From Granulicella sp. S156 (lineage in GTDB: Bacteria > Acidobacteriota > Terriglobia > Terriglobales > Acidobacteriaceae): DNA of 64,000 bases. Location: the NCBI RefSeq assembly GCF_009766105.1, contig NZ_LMUH01000009.1:25357-89356 (forward strand). The letters run 5' to 3'. Under the pieces are notes generated by a model that saw only the letters and a program-made list of their open reading frames with translations, was not told the origin of the DNA and did no database searches. This document shows positions 1 through 12,450 of the stretch, one piece after another (position 1 is the first letter of the stretch; the number at the start of each line of letters is the position of its first letter). A program made the translations under genes and the position numbers.

Positions 1-207
1 GATCTCGACCTGTTGCTGTTTGGCGACGTCGTTCTGCAAACACCCGAACTCACGCTGCCCCACCCAGCAATGCACGAGCGCCGCTTCGTCCTCGCACCGC
101 TCTCTGAAATCGCGCCGGAGATGCAACACCCCACATTGCATTGCACCGTTGCTGAGCTTGCGGAAGCCGCTACTTCTTCTCCTCGTGATACTCCTGCTCG
201 GTATTGA
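1..207 (+). CDS. folK: folK, 3' end only (HPPK)
   Basis: C-terminal 68 residues of 2-amino-4-hydroxy-6-hydroxymethyldihydropteridine pyrophosphokinase, which transfers pyrophosphate from ATP to the pterin in folate synthesis. The reading frame is open from the first base. It begins with DLDLLLFG, the family's conserved acidic strand that binds magnesium, and continues with the substrate-binding run [16 protein letters not shown] and EIAP. The rest lies upstream of the window. Its last 38 bases overlap the 3' end of the convergent FAD oxidoreductase gene. folC, another folate gene, lies about 13 kb away and is not in the same operon. Confidence 0.85.
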   Translation, partial: DLDLLLFGDVVLQTPELTLPHPAMHERRFVLAPLSEIAPEMQHPTLHCTVAELAEAATSSPRDTPARY

Positions 208-1891
208 TCCCCCACACAGCAGCCTTGTCCACATGCCCTGCGGCGATGCCGTCCACCACGGCCATCGCCGTCAGCATCGAGTGGTCCTGGTTGTTGTACT
301 TGTGCATGCCGTTGCGGCCCACTAGAAACAGGTTCTCGAAGCTGTCGGTAAACTCGCGCAGTTCGCTGAAGCGATCATAGGTCCCGAAGTACGCCGGATA
401 GGTCTTCGGCACACGCACCACATGCGAGTCCGTCACTTCGCTGGTCCGCAGGATGCCGATTGTCTCCAGCTCCTTCGCCGCAAAGGTCTTCAATTCTTCA
501 TCGGGCATCGCCCATAGCGCATCGGTGTCGTAACAAAAGTATTCCAGCCCGATCCACACCTTTGTCGGGTCGGAGACCATATACGGCGACCAGTTGTTGA
601 AGATCTGCAGCCGCCCCAGCAGCACATCGGGCTCCTGGATGTAGATCCACGTGTCCTTAATCAAACCACCATCCGGCTCACGCACATCCAGCTTGTTTGC
701 GAGCACGCCCACCGTAATGAAGTCGCGATACTGCAGGCCGTCGCTCACCTCGCGTACATTGGCGGGCACATCGACGTGCAGCGCCTGTACCAGCTCGCGC
801 ATCGGCATCGTCGAGATAAAGTAATCACCCTCGATGCGCTTCCGTTCGCCGGCCTGGTCCACAGCTTCGATCGCAACCACACGCGCGCCTTCCACGAGAA
901 TCGCATCGACCTTCCAGTGCATGTGAATCTCGCCGCCCATGGCAACGACCTTCTCCGCAACATGCTCCCATAACTGCCCCGGCCCAAACTTCGGATACAG
1001 AAAGCGCTCGATCAGCGAAGTATCCGTACCCTTCTGCGCAATATCCTTGCTGGAGGTGCCATCTCCTTCAGCGCTCTTCGGCTTACCGGAAAAAGCCTTC
1101 TTCACAAAGTGCTTCAGCGCCGTCGTCAGGGAAAGTCCCTTGATGCGCTGCGCTCCCCATTCGGCGGAGATCTTGTCGCACGGCGTTCCCCACACCTTCT
1201 CCGTATAGCTCTTGAAGAACGTGAGGTACAGCTCTTTGCCGAAGCGATTAATCAGAAAGTCTTCGAGGCTCTTCTCTTCTTTGATAGGGCTCACGCGACT
1301 CATCACGTAGCTATAGCCAATCTTCACCATGCGCACTGGGCCGAGGTTCGCAATCGTGTTACCGGTGAGTTTGATCGGATAGTCGAAGAACTTACGCAGA
1401 TAGTAGATGCGGCTCTTGCGCGGCCGTACCAGCATCACCAGGTCGTCGGACTCAGGCTGCGGTGCAACCACGGTCGCCACTACCTCTTCTTCAGTAACAT
1501 CCTCTTCTTCTTCATCAGCGGCGTCGCCGTCTTCTGTCTCGTGATGCAGCGGTCCCATGCCGCGCAGAGGAGGCTCTTCGTGCAGATGCGCAGGTACCGC
1601 AACCTTGCGTTCCTTACCCTGATAGCTGATATCCACGCCGGTAGGCGAGGCGCCCGCGAGGTCCGGCGGCATCAGGTCCATCCACCACTGCATCACGCGG
1701 TCGCTCTTGGAAAAGAAGCGATGTCCGCCGATGTCCATACGGTTGCCCTTATAGCGGATAGTGCGCGAGATGCCGCCGATCTCTCCACTGGCTTCCAGGA
1801 TGATCGGCTGCACGTCTGTCTTGCGCAGAAGTTCCAAGGCCGCTGTCAGCCCTGCCGGCCCTGCCCCGATGATGATTGCCCTACGCGCCAT
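170..1891 (-). CDS. FAD-dependent amine-oxidase-type oxidoreductase (UDP-galactopyranose mutase/desaturase-like)
   Basis: 573-residue flavoprotein. A Rossmann FAD motif GAGPAG sits at residues 9-14, followed by a glutamate at the end of the second strand and GGISRT, the signature of the protoporphyrinogen oxidase, phytoene desaturase and UDP-galactopyranose mutase superfamily. The C-terminal FAD motif is [17 protein letters not shown]. This C-terminus is typical of cell-surface sugar-modifying members in glycan clusters. The ATG at 1891 was preferred to an in-frame TTG at 1909, which has no ribosome site. An unusual acidic segment occupies residues 118-150. The substrate cannot be named from sequence. 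The gene converges on folK and overlaps its stop region. Confidence 0.8.
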   Translation of the reverse strand: MARRAIIIGAGPAGLTAALELLRKTDVQPIILEASGEIGGISRTIRYKGNRMDIGGHRFFSKSDRVMQWWMDLMPPDLAGASPTGVDISYQGKERKVAVPAHLHEEPPLRGMGPLHHETEDGDAADEEEEDVTEEEVVATVVAPQPESDDLVMLVRPRKSRIYYLRKFFDYPIKLTGNTIANLGPVRMVKIGYSYVMSRVSPIKEEKSLEDFLINRFGKELYLTFFKSYTEKVWGTPCDKISAEWGAQRIKGLSLTTALKHFVKKAFSGKPKSAEGDGTSSKDIAQKGTDTSLIERFLYPKFGPGQLWEHVAEKVVAMGGEIHMHWKVDAILVEGARVVAIEAVDQAGERKRIEGDYFISTMPMRELVQALHVDVPANVREVSDGLQYRDFITVGVLANKLDVREPDGGLIKDTWIYIQEPDVLLGRLQIFNNWSPYMVSDPTKVWIGLEYFCYDTDALWAMPDEELKTFAAKELETIGILRTSEVTDSHVVRVPKTYPAYFGTYDRFSELREFTDSFENLFLVGRNGMHKYNNQDHSMLTAMAVVDGIAAGHVDKAAVWGINTEQEYHEEKK

Positions 1892-1983
1892 GCGCCTTTG
1901 CCGCTCCAAACACGCATTCCGCGTCGAATCAAGCTTACCGTATGGTTAGACGGGTGCGAAGACCATGCGACTGCAAGAGCCTA

Positions 1984-2064
1984 ACGCAGAAACGCAAAGG
2001 AGCGCAGAGGGTTCCGTCGCGTCCTTTGCGTTCTTCCTCTGCGCCCTCTGCGTCAAGGCTTTTG
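1984..2064. repeat. Intergenic dyad repeat, family A copy 1
   Basis: Imperfect inverted repeat built from GCAGAGG, GCAAAGGA and their complements. It ends in CTCTGCGTCAAGGCTTTT, which recurs at 28243-28260 and in variant form at 29525. It lies between the FAD oxidoreductase start and the 3' end of the metallohydrolase. Confidence 0.7.
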
Positions 2065-2111
2065 GGTTATACCAGCACTTATGCCTCGAGGTTCTCCACC
2101 ACGAACCAACA

Positions 2112-3101
2112 TCACTCCAAGCCGCCCCTGGCCGATTGGCAGGTTCCAGGTCCTCCTGGAAAGGCGCTGAAAAACCCGGAACGCCCGTGGGCTGGAATCA
2201 TCACAAGTGTTGGAAGCATTCTATGCAGCTCATTCAGTTGTTGGACCGCCTCCGCTGCCTTCCCCGGCTCGACATCTTGGAGGAAAAAAGGTTTTCGAAG
2301 CCTTTCAGTGATCTCCCGGACTTGAAGAGCAGCGTCGCCGACATAGAAAATGCGATGATCGGCATCGAGATTGATAAAAACGCCCACGCTGCCAGGCGTA
2401 TGTCCCGGAAGCGGAACTAAAACGATAGAACCGTCCTCGTAGAGATCGAAGCTTTGCTGAAAGATCTCATAGGGCGTGTCAGAAAATCTCAGCTCTCTTG
2501 CACGGCCGTCCTCGAGCATCTTGGCCTGTTGAGGAATCACGGCGCCGGTCTGCAAGGCCTTACGGTCGTACAAGTAGTTCAATTCGAGCGGGCTCAGCAA
2601 TACGGGGATCCTTGGCAGGTCCTCATACCCTCCCACATGATCGAGGTGAGCATGCGAGGGAATCAATAGTTGAATCTTCCGGAGCCTTTCTCCCAAAGCG
2701 CGCAATGCTTCTGGTAGAGACCCGCGCGGCTTCAGCCGTCCGGGTATCGCAATCATGACCAATCGCTGCCACATCGGGAACTGCGAAGCTTCCTCCTCGA
2801 AACGGCTGGAATTGCCTCCATCGATGAGCACGTCTCCCTTCGGATGGCGGATAAGCAGCCCGGAAGCGGTCATTGCGAAAGATCCCGAGCCGAACGCATG
2901 GCCGGTTTCGACCCAGCAGACCTCTGTCCGCGGCAGCCGGGAGAGATTTGCTGGTGTCCTCGATAGATGCCCCAGCGGAGGAAGAGGCCTCCTTCCATAC
3001 AAGGCAACTGCCAGAAATGCCGGTACCCCAAAAAGGATCGCGGCGATGACGATACTGACCGTAAAGAGAATGACTCGTAGCGGATTGCGCTTGATCTTCA
3101 A
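2112..3101 (-). CDS. Membrane-anchored metallo-beta-lactamase-fold hydrolase
   Basis: 329 residues. A hydrophobic N-terminal segment at about residues 10-35 suggests a membrane anchor or signal. The metal-binding motif HAHLDH spans residues 150-155, with further ligands at H234 (PGHTPGS), D256 (VGDAA) and H305 (PAHGRSG). This is a complete two-metal set as in lactonases and related hydrolases. The start is TTG, the only upstream start before a long stretch without alternatives. It lies about 80 bases downstream of doxX on the same strand, probably co-transcribed. Lactone or thioester hydrolysis is possible, but the substrate is unknown. Confidence 0.8.
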   Translation of the reverse strand: MKIKRNPLRVILFTVSIVIAAILFGVPAFLAVALYGRRPLPPLGHLSRTPANLSRLPRTEVCWVETGHAFGSGSFAMTASGLLIRHPKGDVLIDGGNSSRFEEEASQFPMWQRLVMIAIPGRLKPRGSLPEALRALGERLRKIQLLIPSHAHLDHVGGYEDLPRIPVLLSPLELNYLYDRKALQTGAVIPQQAKMLEDGRARELRFSDTPYEIFQQSFDLYEDGSIVLVPLPGHTPGSVGVFINLDADHRIFYVGDAALQVREITERLRKPFFLQDVEPGKAAEAVQQLNELHRMLPTLVMIPAHGRSGFFSAFPGGPGTCQSARGGLE

Positions 3102-3180
3102 ATCTTGAGTCTTTCCGGAGCGATCTCAGACGTCGGTTCCATTTATGGTGCAACGGGATGGAAGAGCTATGGATCGCAAC

Positions 3181-3639
3181 TTAAGCCTCGGAAGCGTTCT
3201 CAGAAGAGAGGGGGTCCCAGATAAAACGAGGTCTCGCGACCGCTCCCAGCAATAGGGCAGCACCTACAGCCGTGAACACTCCATATCCCAGCGTTGTCGG
3301 GATGCCGAGAGCAATGCTCATCGTAACCGCAAACAACGCGAGAAGTGCGGCGCTGGACCACGCAACAATACGTGGATAGACGCCCACTAGGAGCGCCACG
3401 GCAAGCGCAAATTCGATGATTGTTTCCAGGATGCCAATCGTCGGAATGAAGGCCTTCGGTGCAATCTTGATAAGATACGCAACGAATTGCAGGAAGTGTG
3501 TCCAATCTCCCCAGGTGACACCCTTCGTTCCATGTCCGCCGTAAACGCCGAAACGATCCGCGATCGCAACGAGAAACGCGGAACTAAGGCACAGACGCAG
3601 AACGATCCTGCCGATTTGTAAGACTCGCTTATCTGTCAT
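3181..3639 (-). CDS. DoxX-family membrane protein
   Basis: 152 residues with about four hydrophobic helices, matching the size and topology of the DoxX/DoxD family. The family includes thiosulfate:quinone oxidoreductase subunits and many redox-stress membrane proteins. Conserved-looking features are the RLCLSSAFLVAIADRFG opening and helix 2 near ILETIIEFALAVALLVG. It heads a likely two-gene unit with the downstream metallohydrolase and is transcribed away from the MocR regulator, the usual arrangement for a controlled target. Confidence 0.75.
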   Translation of the reverse strand: MTDKRVLQIGRIVLRLCLSSAFLVAIADRFGVYGGHGTKGVTWGDWTHFLQFVAYLIKIAPKAFIPTIGILETIIEFALAVALLVGVYPRIVAWSSAALLALFAVTMSIALGIPTTLGYGVFTAVGAALLLGAVARPRFIWDPLSSENASEA

Positions 3640-3822
3640 AGTGATGTCGTCGAATCCTTTCCTTTTTAGGCGAACTCCAGGACGAGGAACCTGGCTTCTC
3701 TGGATGCGTATGCTTCGGCGAAGCGTTCAAAAGAATCGTAAGCGCGCGCTGGTACGATGCCTAGAGCCATATTGCGATGATTCTTTGGACCATTTGAAAA
3801 GCTTCAAGAGAGTTCAGGGTCT

Positions 3823-5256
3823 ATGTCTAAAATCGTTAGCTCTTTCGAACTGACACTTCGGAAACGTCCCCAGCAGGTTAAGCTCACGCGTTGGCTCTAT
3901 GAAGAGCTGCGTCGAGCCATACTCGACCGCCGCCTTCCACCCGGAACCCGCCTTCCTGCGACACGAGACTTTGCACAGCAATACGCCATATCTCGAGGAA
4001 CGGTGGTGACAGCGTTCCAGCAACTGCAAACCGAGGGCTTTCTGGTCGGCCAGATTGGAGCAGGCACCTGGGTCAACGAGCAGTTGCCTCAGCACCTTCT
4101 GGGGCCGAAGACAACGGAAGCCCCAGCTAAGAAACTCACGGGACCGCTCCCTGAATGGGTACTCTCTTTCCCGCCGCGTCCGTTTCGTTCTTTCGTCCCC
4201 GCCATTTCGGAATTCCCCGTTGATATCTGGGCACGAGTAGCAGGACACAGGCTGCGTCGCGCCTCCGCTTCTCTTCTGACTGGATCCGACGCGCGAGGAT
4301 ATGGCCCATTGCGCGAGGCTATTGCGGGATATCTGGGTTCAAAGCGCGGAGTCAGGTGTTCCCCGGACCAGGTAATCATTGTGACCGGTGCTCAGCAAGG
4401 GGTGGACCTCCTTGCACGATTCCTGGTGAAGCCTGGCGACGCAGTCTGGGTAGAAGATCCTGGATACTTCGGCGCGAAGGCAGCCTTTCGCAACGCGGGC
4501 GCGAAGATTATTCCCGTGCCGCTCGATGAAGAGGGCCTCTCGATCTCAAAAGGAAAAGATCTCTGCGAGCGCCCCAGGGCCGCATACCTGACGCCGGCTC
4601 ACCAGTTCCCCCTGGGCATGACCATGTCTCTGCAACGCAGACTCGCACTTCTTGATTGGGCACGCGAAGTTGGCGCGTTCTTGATTGAAGATGACTACGA
4701 TAGCGAATTCCGCTTTGAGGGATTACCCGTGCCGGCGCTTCAGGGTCTGGATCAAACGGGCAACGTCATCCTCCTCGGCAGCTTCAACAAAGTAATGTTT
4801 CCCTCTTTGCGTCTGGGATACCTTGTTCTCCCGGCTTCGCTCATCGATCGATTTCTGGGATTTCGCTATATCGGCGACCTGCATCCTTCCGGCCTGGATC
4901 AGGCCATTCTCTGCGACTTTATTGTCGAAGGACACCTCGGACGACATATCCGCCGGATGTGCGATTTGTATGGAGGGAGACTGCTGGCGCTACAAGAAAA
5001 CGCGAAAAAGTATCTCGAAGGAATCATTGAGATCAAGCCTATCCAGGCGGGCCTCGCGACCTCTGCATTCCTCCTCAATGGAATGAGCTCACGTCAGGCC
5101 GAGGACGCGGCGATCGCGCAGGGCATCGAAGCGATGGCGCTCGACCGATTTGTCCTCGGTAGCACGCCTGTACACGGCATGCATCTGGGCTTCGCTGCGT
5201 TCGACGAACGAGAGATTCGTCGAGGCATCATCGCTCTGGCGCGGGCAATTAGCTAG
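3823..5256 (+). CDS. MocR/PdxR-type transcriptional regulator (GntR wHTH + aminotransferase fold)
   Basis: 477 residues, normal for the family. A GntR winged helix lies at about residues 20-85 (RLPATRDFAQQYAISRGTV). A type I aminotransferase-like domain follows, with DDYDSEFR at 290-297 and the probable PLP-binding lysine K323 in GSFNKVMFPSLRLGY. Such proteins sense PLP or an amino-compound adduct and switch a neighbouring gene. The divergent doxX-metallohydrolase pair, starting 183 bases away, is the obvious target. A short inverted repeat TTGAA-N4-TTCAA at 3794-3807 lies just before the start and may be part of its binding region, but this is weak. Confidence 0.88.
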   Translation: MSKIVSSFELTLRKRPQQVKLTRWLYEELRRAILDRRLPPGTRLPATRDFAQQYAISRGTVVTAFQQLQTEGFLVGQIGAGTWVNEQLPQHLLGPKTTEAPAKKLTGPLPEWVLSFPPRPFRSFVPAISEFPVDIWARVAGHRLRRASASLLTGSDARGYGPLREAIAGYLGSKRGVRCSPDQVIIVTGAQQGVDLLARFLVKPGDAVWVEDPGYFGAKAAFRNAGAKIIPVPLDEEGLSISKGKDLCERPRAAYLTPAHQFPLGMTMSLQRRLALLDWAREVGAFLIEDDYDSEFRFEGLPVPALQGLDQTGNVILLGSFNKVMFPSLRLGYLVLPASLIDRFLGFRYIGDLHPSGLDQAILCDFIVEGHLGRHIRRMCDLYGGRLLALQENAKKYLEGIIEIKPIQAGLATSAFLLNGMSSRQAEDAAIAQGIEAMALDRFVLGSTPVHGMHLGFAAFDEREIRRGIIALARAIS

Positions 5257-5311
5257 GCGTGATTCGCTAGCGTCTTCACGGGATAAAACGGGTTTTTGCT
5301 TTTGCCCTTGT

Positions 5312-5385
5312 ATTTGCTGTTGCTTTTCTGGTTGTCATTCCGAGCGCAGCGAGCGAACCCGCTTCCTCCCGTTCTTTGTCAGCCT
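5312..5385. repeat. Intergenic repeat, family B copy 1
   Basis: Contains TTGCTTTTCTGGTTGTCATT followed by CCGAG at 5320-5344, identical to parts of the copies near 14897 and 36327, then GCAGCGAGCGAACCCGC. It lies between the MocR gene and the convergent clpB and may act as a transcription end. Confidence 0.7.
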
Positions 5386-5463
5386 CACCCGGGAAAGTGG
5401 GGCAAGAACCGAAAAGGCATGGCCTCAGCCATGCCTTTCGGTTTGCAGCGAACTACCCGGCCT

Positions 5464-8097
<2,634 letters not shown>

Positions 8098-8186
8098 CTG
8101 TCATCTCCTCAACTCAACCACTCGTAGCTCAACAAAAGCCTCTGTAATACCCACACCATCCTTGGGCCGTATCCTACTCTCGACGC

Positions 8187-8888
8187 ATGTCTGAGCCGAA
8201 CGCCCATTCCTCGCAGCCTGAAACCGAATCTGCCTCCGAAATCCGCGCCGCCGGTTCGCTGCCTGCGGCGATGCTTCTGGCCGGTGCCGGCGGAGGCCTC
8301 GATGCCTTCGTCTACCTCAATCACGGCCATGTCTTTGCCGCTGCCATGACCGGCAACGGCATCTTCCTCGGCATCGCCGTTCTGCATCACGAATGGATGC
8401 AAGCCGTTCGTCATCTGATCGTGCTCATCTCCTTCGTCTTCGGCGTCTTCGCTTCCAGAGTCCTTGCCGATACCTTCAAACGTCACGCCATCACTGTCGG
8501 CCTGTTCTGCGAGATCGCCGTACTCTTCGCCGCCTCCTGGCTGCCAGGTTCGTTTCCCGATAGTGTCTTCGTGCCCGTGATCGCGGTGGTTGCCGCGTAC
8601 CAGGTGGCGAGCTTCCGCACTGCCGATATCTACTCCTACAACTCGACCTTCCTGACCGGCAATCTGCGTATGGCCATCGAGGGACTCTATGACTCCTTCA
8701 ACCCCGCCCATCGTGAAGCCGGCCTCCGCCAGTTTCGTCAACTCTCGCTGATCGTCGTCAGCTTCCTCACCGGGGCCAGCGTCGGAGCCATCCTCTCTCC
8801 CCGCTTCCTTAACCACACCCTCTGGTTCCTCGACCTGCCTCTGCTCGCCGTAGTGCTGCTGGTTGTGCGTCGCAGTCGAACGAGCTAA
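8187..8888 (+). CDS. DUF1275 (YoaK-type) membrane protein
   Basis: 233 residues with about six hydrophobic helices. It has the family pattern of a glycine-rich first helix (AGAGGGLDAFVYL), then AAAMTGNGIFLGIA, and later YNSTFLTGNLRMAIEG, the second TGN repeat. The two TGN motifs are the family hallmark. Function in the family is unknown, though a transporter-like role is often supposed. It is divergent from clpB with only about 90 bases between them. Confidence 0.85.
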   Translation: MSEPNAHSSQPETESASEIRAAGSLPAAMLLAGAGGGLDAFVYLNHGHVFAAAMTGNGIFLGIAVLHHEWMQAVRHLIVLISFVFGVFASRVLADTFKRHAITVGLFCEIAVLFAASWLPGSFPDSVFVPVIAVVAAYQVASFRTADIYSYNSTFLTGNLRMAIEGLYDSFNPAHREAGLRQFRQLSLIVVSFLTGASVGAILSPRFLNHTLWFLDLPLLAVVLLVVRRSRTS

Positions 8889-9239
8889 GCAGGAACTTGT
8901 ATCTTGCTCATTCTGCTGACAAATCTAAGGATGCGAACCGGGGCTCACCTCTCTTTAGACGCAACTATAGCCCTAAGGTTGCATAAAATGTGATGGCAAT
9001 ACACTCATGTTTGGAGCAGCACAGGTAGAGCCCTTCAACCTGCTCGGAACTCTCGATTTCGCCATATATTCGCTGCCTCGCACAGCGCGGTTCGTAGCTG
9101 GCCGTACCTTTCGAAGATGTCGTACATGTTCATGGGCAGTAGCACACACAAGCGCTTGAATATGCTCTAATTTGGCAGCACGCTATCCTTGCCTGGCTTG
9201 AACTGGAACGTTGAACTGCGGTTCTAAAGGGTGAGGAGC
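8889..9239. other. Intergenic region without recognised gene
   Basis: About 350 bases between the DUF1275 gene and the alginate-lyase-like gene. No open frame of convincing composition, no tRNA and no member of the repeat families was seen. A ribosome site (GGGTGAGGAG) occurs at the very end for the next gene. The promoter must lie here, but no clear -35/-10 pair stands out. Confidence 0.5.
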
Positions 9240-10439
9240 ATGATGATTGTCGACCCTATGATCATGAATCTCAGTCGCAGACGCTTCTGCACCCTCTCCG
9301 CAGCGGCAGCCCTCACCACCCAGAGAGCCTTAGCCTCTCCGAAGCTCCAAAGCCCCTTCACCATGGTGGCCTCCGTCGATCACGACCGCGTTCTGCGCCT
9401 CGCCGATCACTGGCTGCCTGAGGAGCCGCAGACGATCACGTCGTTCTCTTCGCCCCGGAGCCCCGGCGGCCCGCACGACTTCTTCTCCGAGGCCGACTAC
9501 TTCTGGCCCAACCCCGCCAATCCCTCCGGCCCCTACAAAGAGATCGACGGCAAGAGCAATCCGGACAACTTTCAAGACCATCGCCGCGCCATGATCCGTC
9601 TGAGCCTGGCGATGCCCGCGCTCACAGCCGGTTACGTACTTACCAAGCGCAAGGACTACGCCCGTGCCGCCGCCGCGCATCTGCTGGCGTGGTTCGTTAC
9701 TCCGGCTACACGCATGACGCCCAATCTTGAGTACTCGCAGGGGGTGCGAAACGGCGGCGTAACAGGCCGCAGCTACGGCATCATCGACACGCTGCATCTC
9801 GTCGAGGTCGTCCGCGCCGCCACCTTCGTGCGCGCGTTCCTCTCAGCCGCCGAATGGGTCGCCCTGCAAGGCTGGTTCCGCGACTACCTCACCTGGATGA
9901 AGACCAGCGAGAAGGGCATCAAGGAGCGCGACGCAACCAACAATCACGGCATATGCTGGGGCCTGCAGGTGGCCGAGTTCGCTCGGCTCGCGGACGACGA
10001 CGCGACGCGCGCGGAAGTCCGCGAGCGCTTCATCCACGTCCAGCTCCCCATGCAGATGGCCCCCAACGGCGGCTTCCCCCGCGAACTCGCCCGCACCAAA
10101 CCCTACGGCTATTCCATCTTCAACTTCGACGTGGCCGCTGCCCTGTGCTGGTCGCTCGGTCAGCAGGAGTTGGTCCGCTTCTCCCTGCCCGACGGCCGCG
10201 GCATGTGCCGCGCCGCCGAGTTCCTCGAGCCCTACCTCGCCGACAAGAGCAAGTGGCCCTACCCGCACGATGTGCAGCACTGGGATAGCTGGCCCGTCCG
10301 CTCACCAGGGCTGCTCTTCTGCGGCGTGGCCTGCCACAACGACGACTACCTCGCCCTCTGGCGCAGACTCGACCCCGACCCCACCGACCCCGAGATCATC
10401 CGCAACTTCCCGATTCGCCAGCCGGTGCTATGGGTGTAG
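9240..10439 (+). CDS. Alginate-lyase-family secreted protein
   Basis: About 399 residues. It starts with a twin-arginine-like leader (SRRRFCTLSAAAAL). The body matches the alginate lyase (alpha/alpha)-toroid fold found in PL5-type and related uncharacterised acidobacterial enzymes: WFRDYLTWMKTSEKG, then the NNHG motif (about residue 238) that supplies catalytic Asn and His, and a late PYSIFN-type aromatic region. The start is chosen from several in-frame ATGs just after GGTGAGGAG; ATG 9258 or 9264 would also keep the leader. The gamma-glutamyltransferase gene follows 65 bases downstream on the same strand. The true polysaccharide substrate is unknown. Confidence 0.78.
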   Translation: MMIVDPMIMNLSRRRFCTLSAAAALTTQRALASPKLQSPFTMVASVDHDRVLRLADHWLPEEPQTITSFSSPRSPGGPHDFFSEADYFWPNPANPSGPYKEIDGKSNPDNFQDHRRAMIRLSLAMPALTAGYVLTKRKDYARAAAAHLLAWFVTPATRMTPNLEYSQGVRNGGVTGRSYGIIDTLHLVEVVRAATFVRAFLSAAEWVALQGWFRDYLTWMKTSEKGIKERDATNNHGICWGLQVAEFARLADDDATRAEVRERFIHVQLPMQMAPNGGFPRELARTKPYGYSIFNFDVAAALCWSLGQQELVRFSLPDGRGMCRAAEFLEPYLADKSKWPYPHDVQHWDSWPVRSPGLLFCGVACHNDDYLALWRRLDPDPTDPEIIRNFPIRQPVLWV

Positions 10440-10504
10440 GGTCTTTGCGTCATTTCGCCTCGATGGATACCCGCGATATCCTTAGTCCCATCTACGGAGA
10501 CGAA

Positions 10505-12322
10505 ATGGCCCGCTTCACACGAACCTCTTCCGTCGCTCTCAGTCTCGCGCTGCTGGCATCGCCCTTCGCTGCTGCACAAACCGCTCCTGTCCGCGCCCAG
10601 CACGCCATGGTGACCAGCATCCACCACGACGCTACGGACGCCGGCGTGGAGATCCTGCGCGAAGGCGGCAATGCTGTCGATGCAGCCGTTGCCGTCGGCT
10701 TTGCCCTGGCGGTGGTGTACCCGGCAGCCGGCAACATTGGCGGCGGAGGCTTCATGCTCATCCGCCCCGGTACCAAAACCTTCGCCCACGGCCAGCCGCA
10801 CTTCCTCGACTACCGCGAGAAAGCCCCCTCCGCTGCCAGTACCGACATGTACCTCGACGCCCAGGGAAATGTGATCCCAAAGATGTCTACGGTAGGCTCC
10901 AAGGCCAGCGGCGTTCCCGGCACGGTTGCGGGGCTGACCTACGCCGAAAAGCAGTACGGCAGGCTGGGCCTCGCGAAGGTCATGCAGCCGGCCATCAGGC
11001 TCGCGCGCGACGGCTACGTCCTCACCGACGAAGAGGCACGCATTTTGCATAGCAGTCTCCTCGGCCAGTTTCCCGCCTCCTACCGCATCTTCCAACGCAA
11101 CGGCAGGTTCTATGAAGCCGGCGAACGCTTTCAGCAGCCCGAGCTCGCACGAACTCTGCAACGAATCGCCACAGATCCTGATGATTTCTACAGAGGTAAG
11201 CTCGCCGCCGAGATCGCCGCCTTCGAACAGGCCAACAAAGGCCTCATCACCGCGCAGGACCTCGCCGCCTATGAGGTCAAGGAGCGCACCCCGCTGGTCG
11301 GCCACTATCACGGCTATGAGGTGCTGACCTCACCGCCGCCCAGCTCCGGCGGCATCGTTCTGCTCGAGACGCTGAACATCCTCAGCGGCTACGATCTCCC
11401 GAAACTCGGCCCCGACCGCAGCCCTGCACAGATCCACATCATCACCGAGGCCTTCCGCCGCGCCTACATGGATCGCGGCGACTACCTCGGCGACCCCGAC
11501 TTCAACACCATACCGCTCGCGCAGATGGCCGACCCCCAATACGCCGCGGCCTGGCGCAAGACGATCGACCCCACCAAACCCTCGCCCTCCGCAACGCTGG
11601 TTCGCCCAACAGGCTTCATGCCCGAGCCGCCGAAACAAGAGGCGCCCACCCACGAATCGCCGCAGACGACGCACTTTTCTGTCGTCGACGCCGACGGCAA
11701 CGCAGTGTCCAGCACCTACACGTTGAACTTCGGCTTCGGGTCGGGCGTCACCGTCGATGGCCTCGGATTCTTGCTCAACGACGAGATGGACGACTTCGCC
11801 TCCAAGATGGGCGTACCCAATGGCTTCGGGCTGATCCAGGGTCCCGCGAACGCGATTGCTCCGGGCAAACGTCCGCTCAGCTCGATGACTCCGACCATCG
11901 TCAGCGAGGCACCGAGCTACACGTATCACAAGCTCCTGGGCCGCACCACATCGTCTGTGGTCCACCCTGGCAAGCTGCGTCTCGTGCTCGGCTCACCCGG
12001 TGGTTCGACCATTATCACCACGGTCGCCAACGACCTCATCAGTGTGCTCGACAACGGCCTCGACATCCAGGCCGCGGCCGACGCACCGCGCTTCCACCAT
12101 CAATATCTGCCGGACGTTCTGCAGTTCGAGAAGAAGTTCCCTCTGGACACCATCGACGCTCTGAAAGCTTCGGGCTACATCACCAAACGCGAGGCTGAGT
12201 TTGACGAGAAGAGCGCCGGCCAGTGGGGCGACAGCGAACTGATCGCCGTCGATCCCAAAACCGGCGAGTTGATGGGCGGACACGACAATCGGCACCACTT
12301 CGGCAAAGCCGCAGGGTATTAG
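10505..12322 (+). CDS. ggt: Gamma-glutamyltransferase
   Basis: 605 residues with a Sec signal peptide (first about 24 residues, ending ASPFAAAQ), so periplasmic. It cleaves gamma-glutamyl bonds, for example in glutathione. The Ntn-hydrolase signature is clear: GGNAVDAAVAVGFAL near the N-terminus, the autoprocessing nucleophile T389 in QTTHFSVVD, and PGKRPLSSMTPTIV and GSPGG in the small subunit. The ATG at 10505 was chosen because it begins the signal peptide; an upstream in-frame start at 10430 would put 25 unsuited residues before it. Confidence 0.93.
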   Translation: MARFTRTSSVALSLALLASPFAAAQTAPVRAQHAMVTSIHHDATDAGVEILREGGNAVDAAVAVGFALAVVYPAAGNIGGGGFMLIRPGTKTFAHGQPHFLDYREKAPSAASTDMYLDAQGNVIPKMSTVGSKASGVPGTVAGLTYAEKQYGRLGLAKVMQPAIRLARDGYVLTDEEARILHSSLLGQFPASYRIFQRNGRFYEAGERFQQPELARTLQRIATDPDDFYRGKLAAEIAAFEQANKGLITAQDLAAYEVKERTPLVGHYHGYEVLTSPPPSSGGIVLLETLNILSGYDLPKLGPDRSPAQIHIITEAFRRAYMDRGDYLGDPDFNTIPLAQMADPQYAAAWRKTIDPTKPSPSATLVRPTGFMPEPPKQEAPTHESPQTTHFSVVDADGNAVSSTYTLNFGFGSGVTVDGLGFLLNDEMDDFASKMGVPNGFGLIQGPANAIAPGKRPLSSMTPTIVSEAPSYTYHKLLGRTTSSVVHPGKLRLVLGSPGGSTIITTVANDLISVLDNGLDIQAAADAPRFHHQYLPDVLQFEKKFPLDTIDALKASGYITKREAEFDEKSAGQWGDSELIAVDPKTGELMGGHDNRHHFGKAAGY

Positions 12323-12362
12323 AGCGGCCGCTGCCGAACCTGACAGCAGCTTTAGCCTTGCC

Positions 12363-12445
12363 GCTCTTGCTGTTGTCTTTCTTCTTTTGCTGTTGTTTTT
12401 CTTTCTGTCATCCCCGCAGGGGATCTGCTTTTCGTTTGCGGCGAA
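12363..12445. repeat. Intergenic repeat, family B copy 2
   Basis: Pyrimidine-rich TTGCTGTTG and TTCTTTTGC units followed by TCTGTCATCCCCGCAGGGGATCTGC in pieces, related to the copies near 5320, 14850 and 36321. It contains the small hairpin CCCCGCAGGGG. It lies between the converging ggt and plsC genes. Confidence 0.6.
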
Positions 12446-12450
12446 AAACC

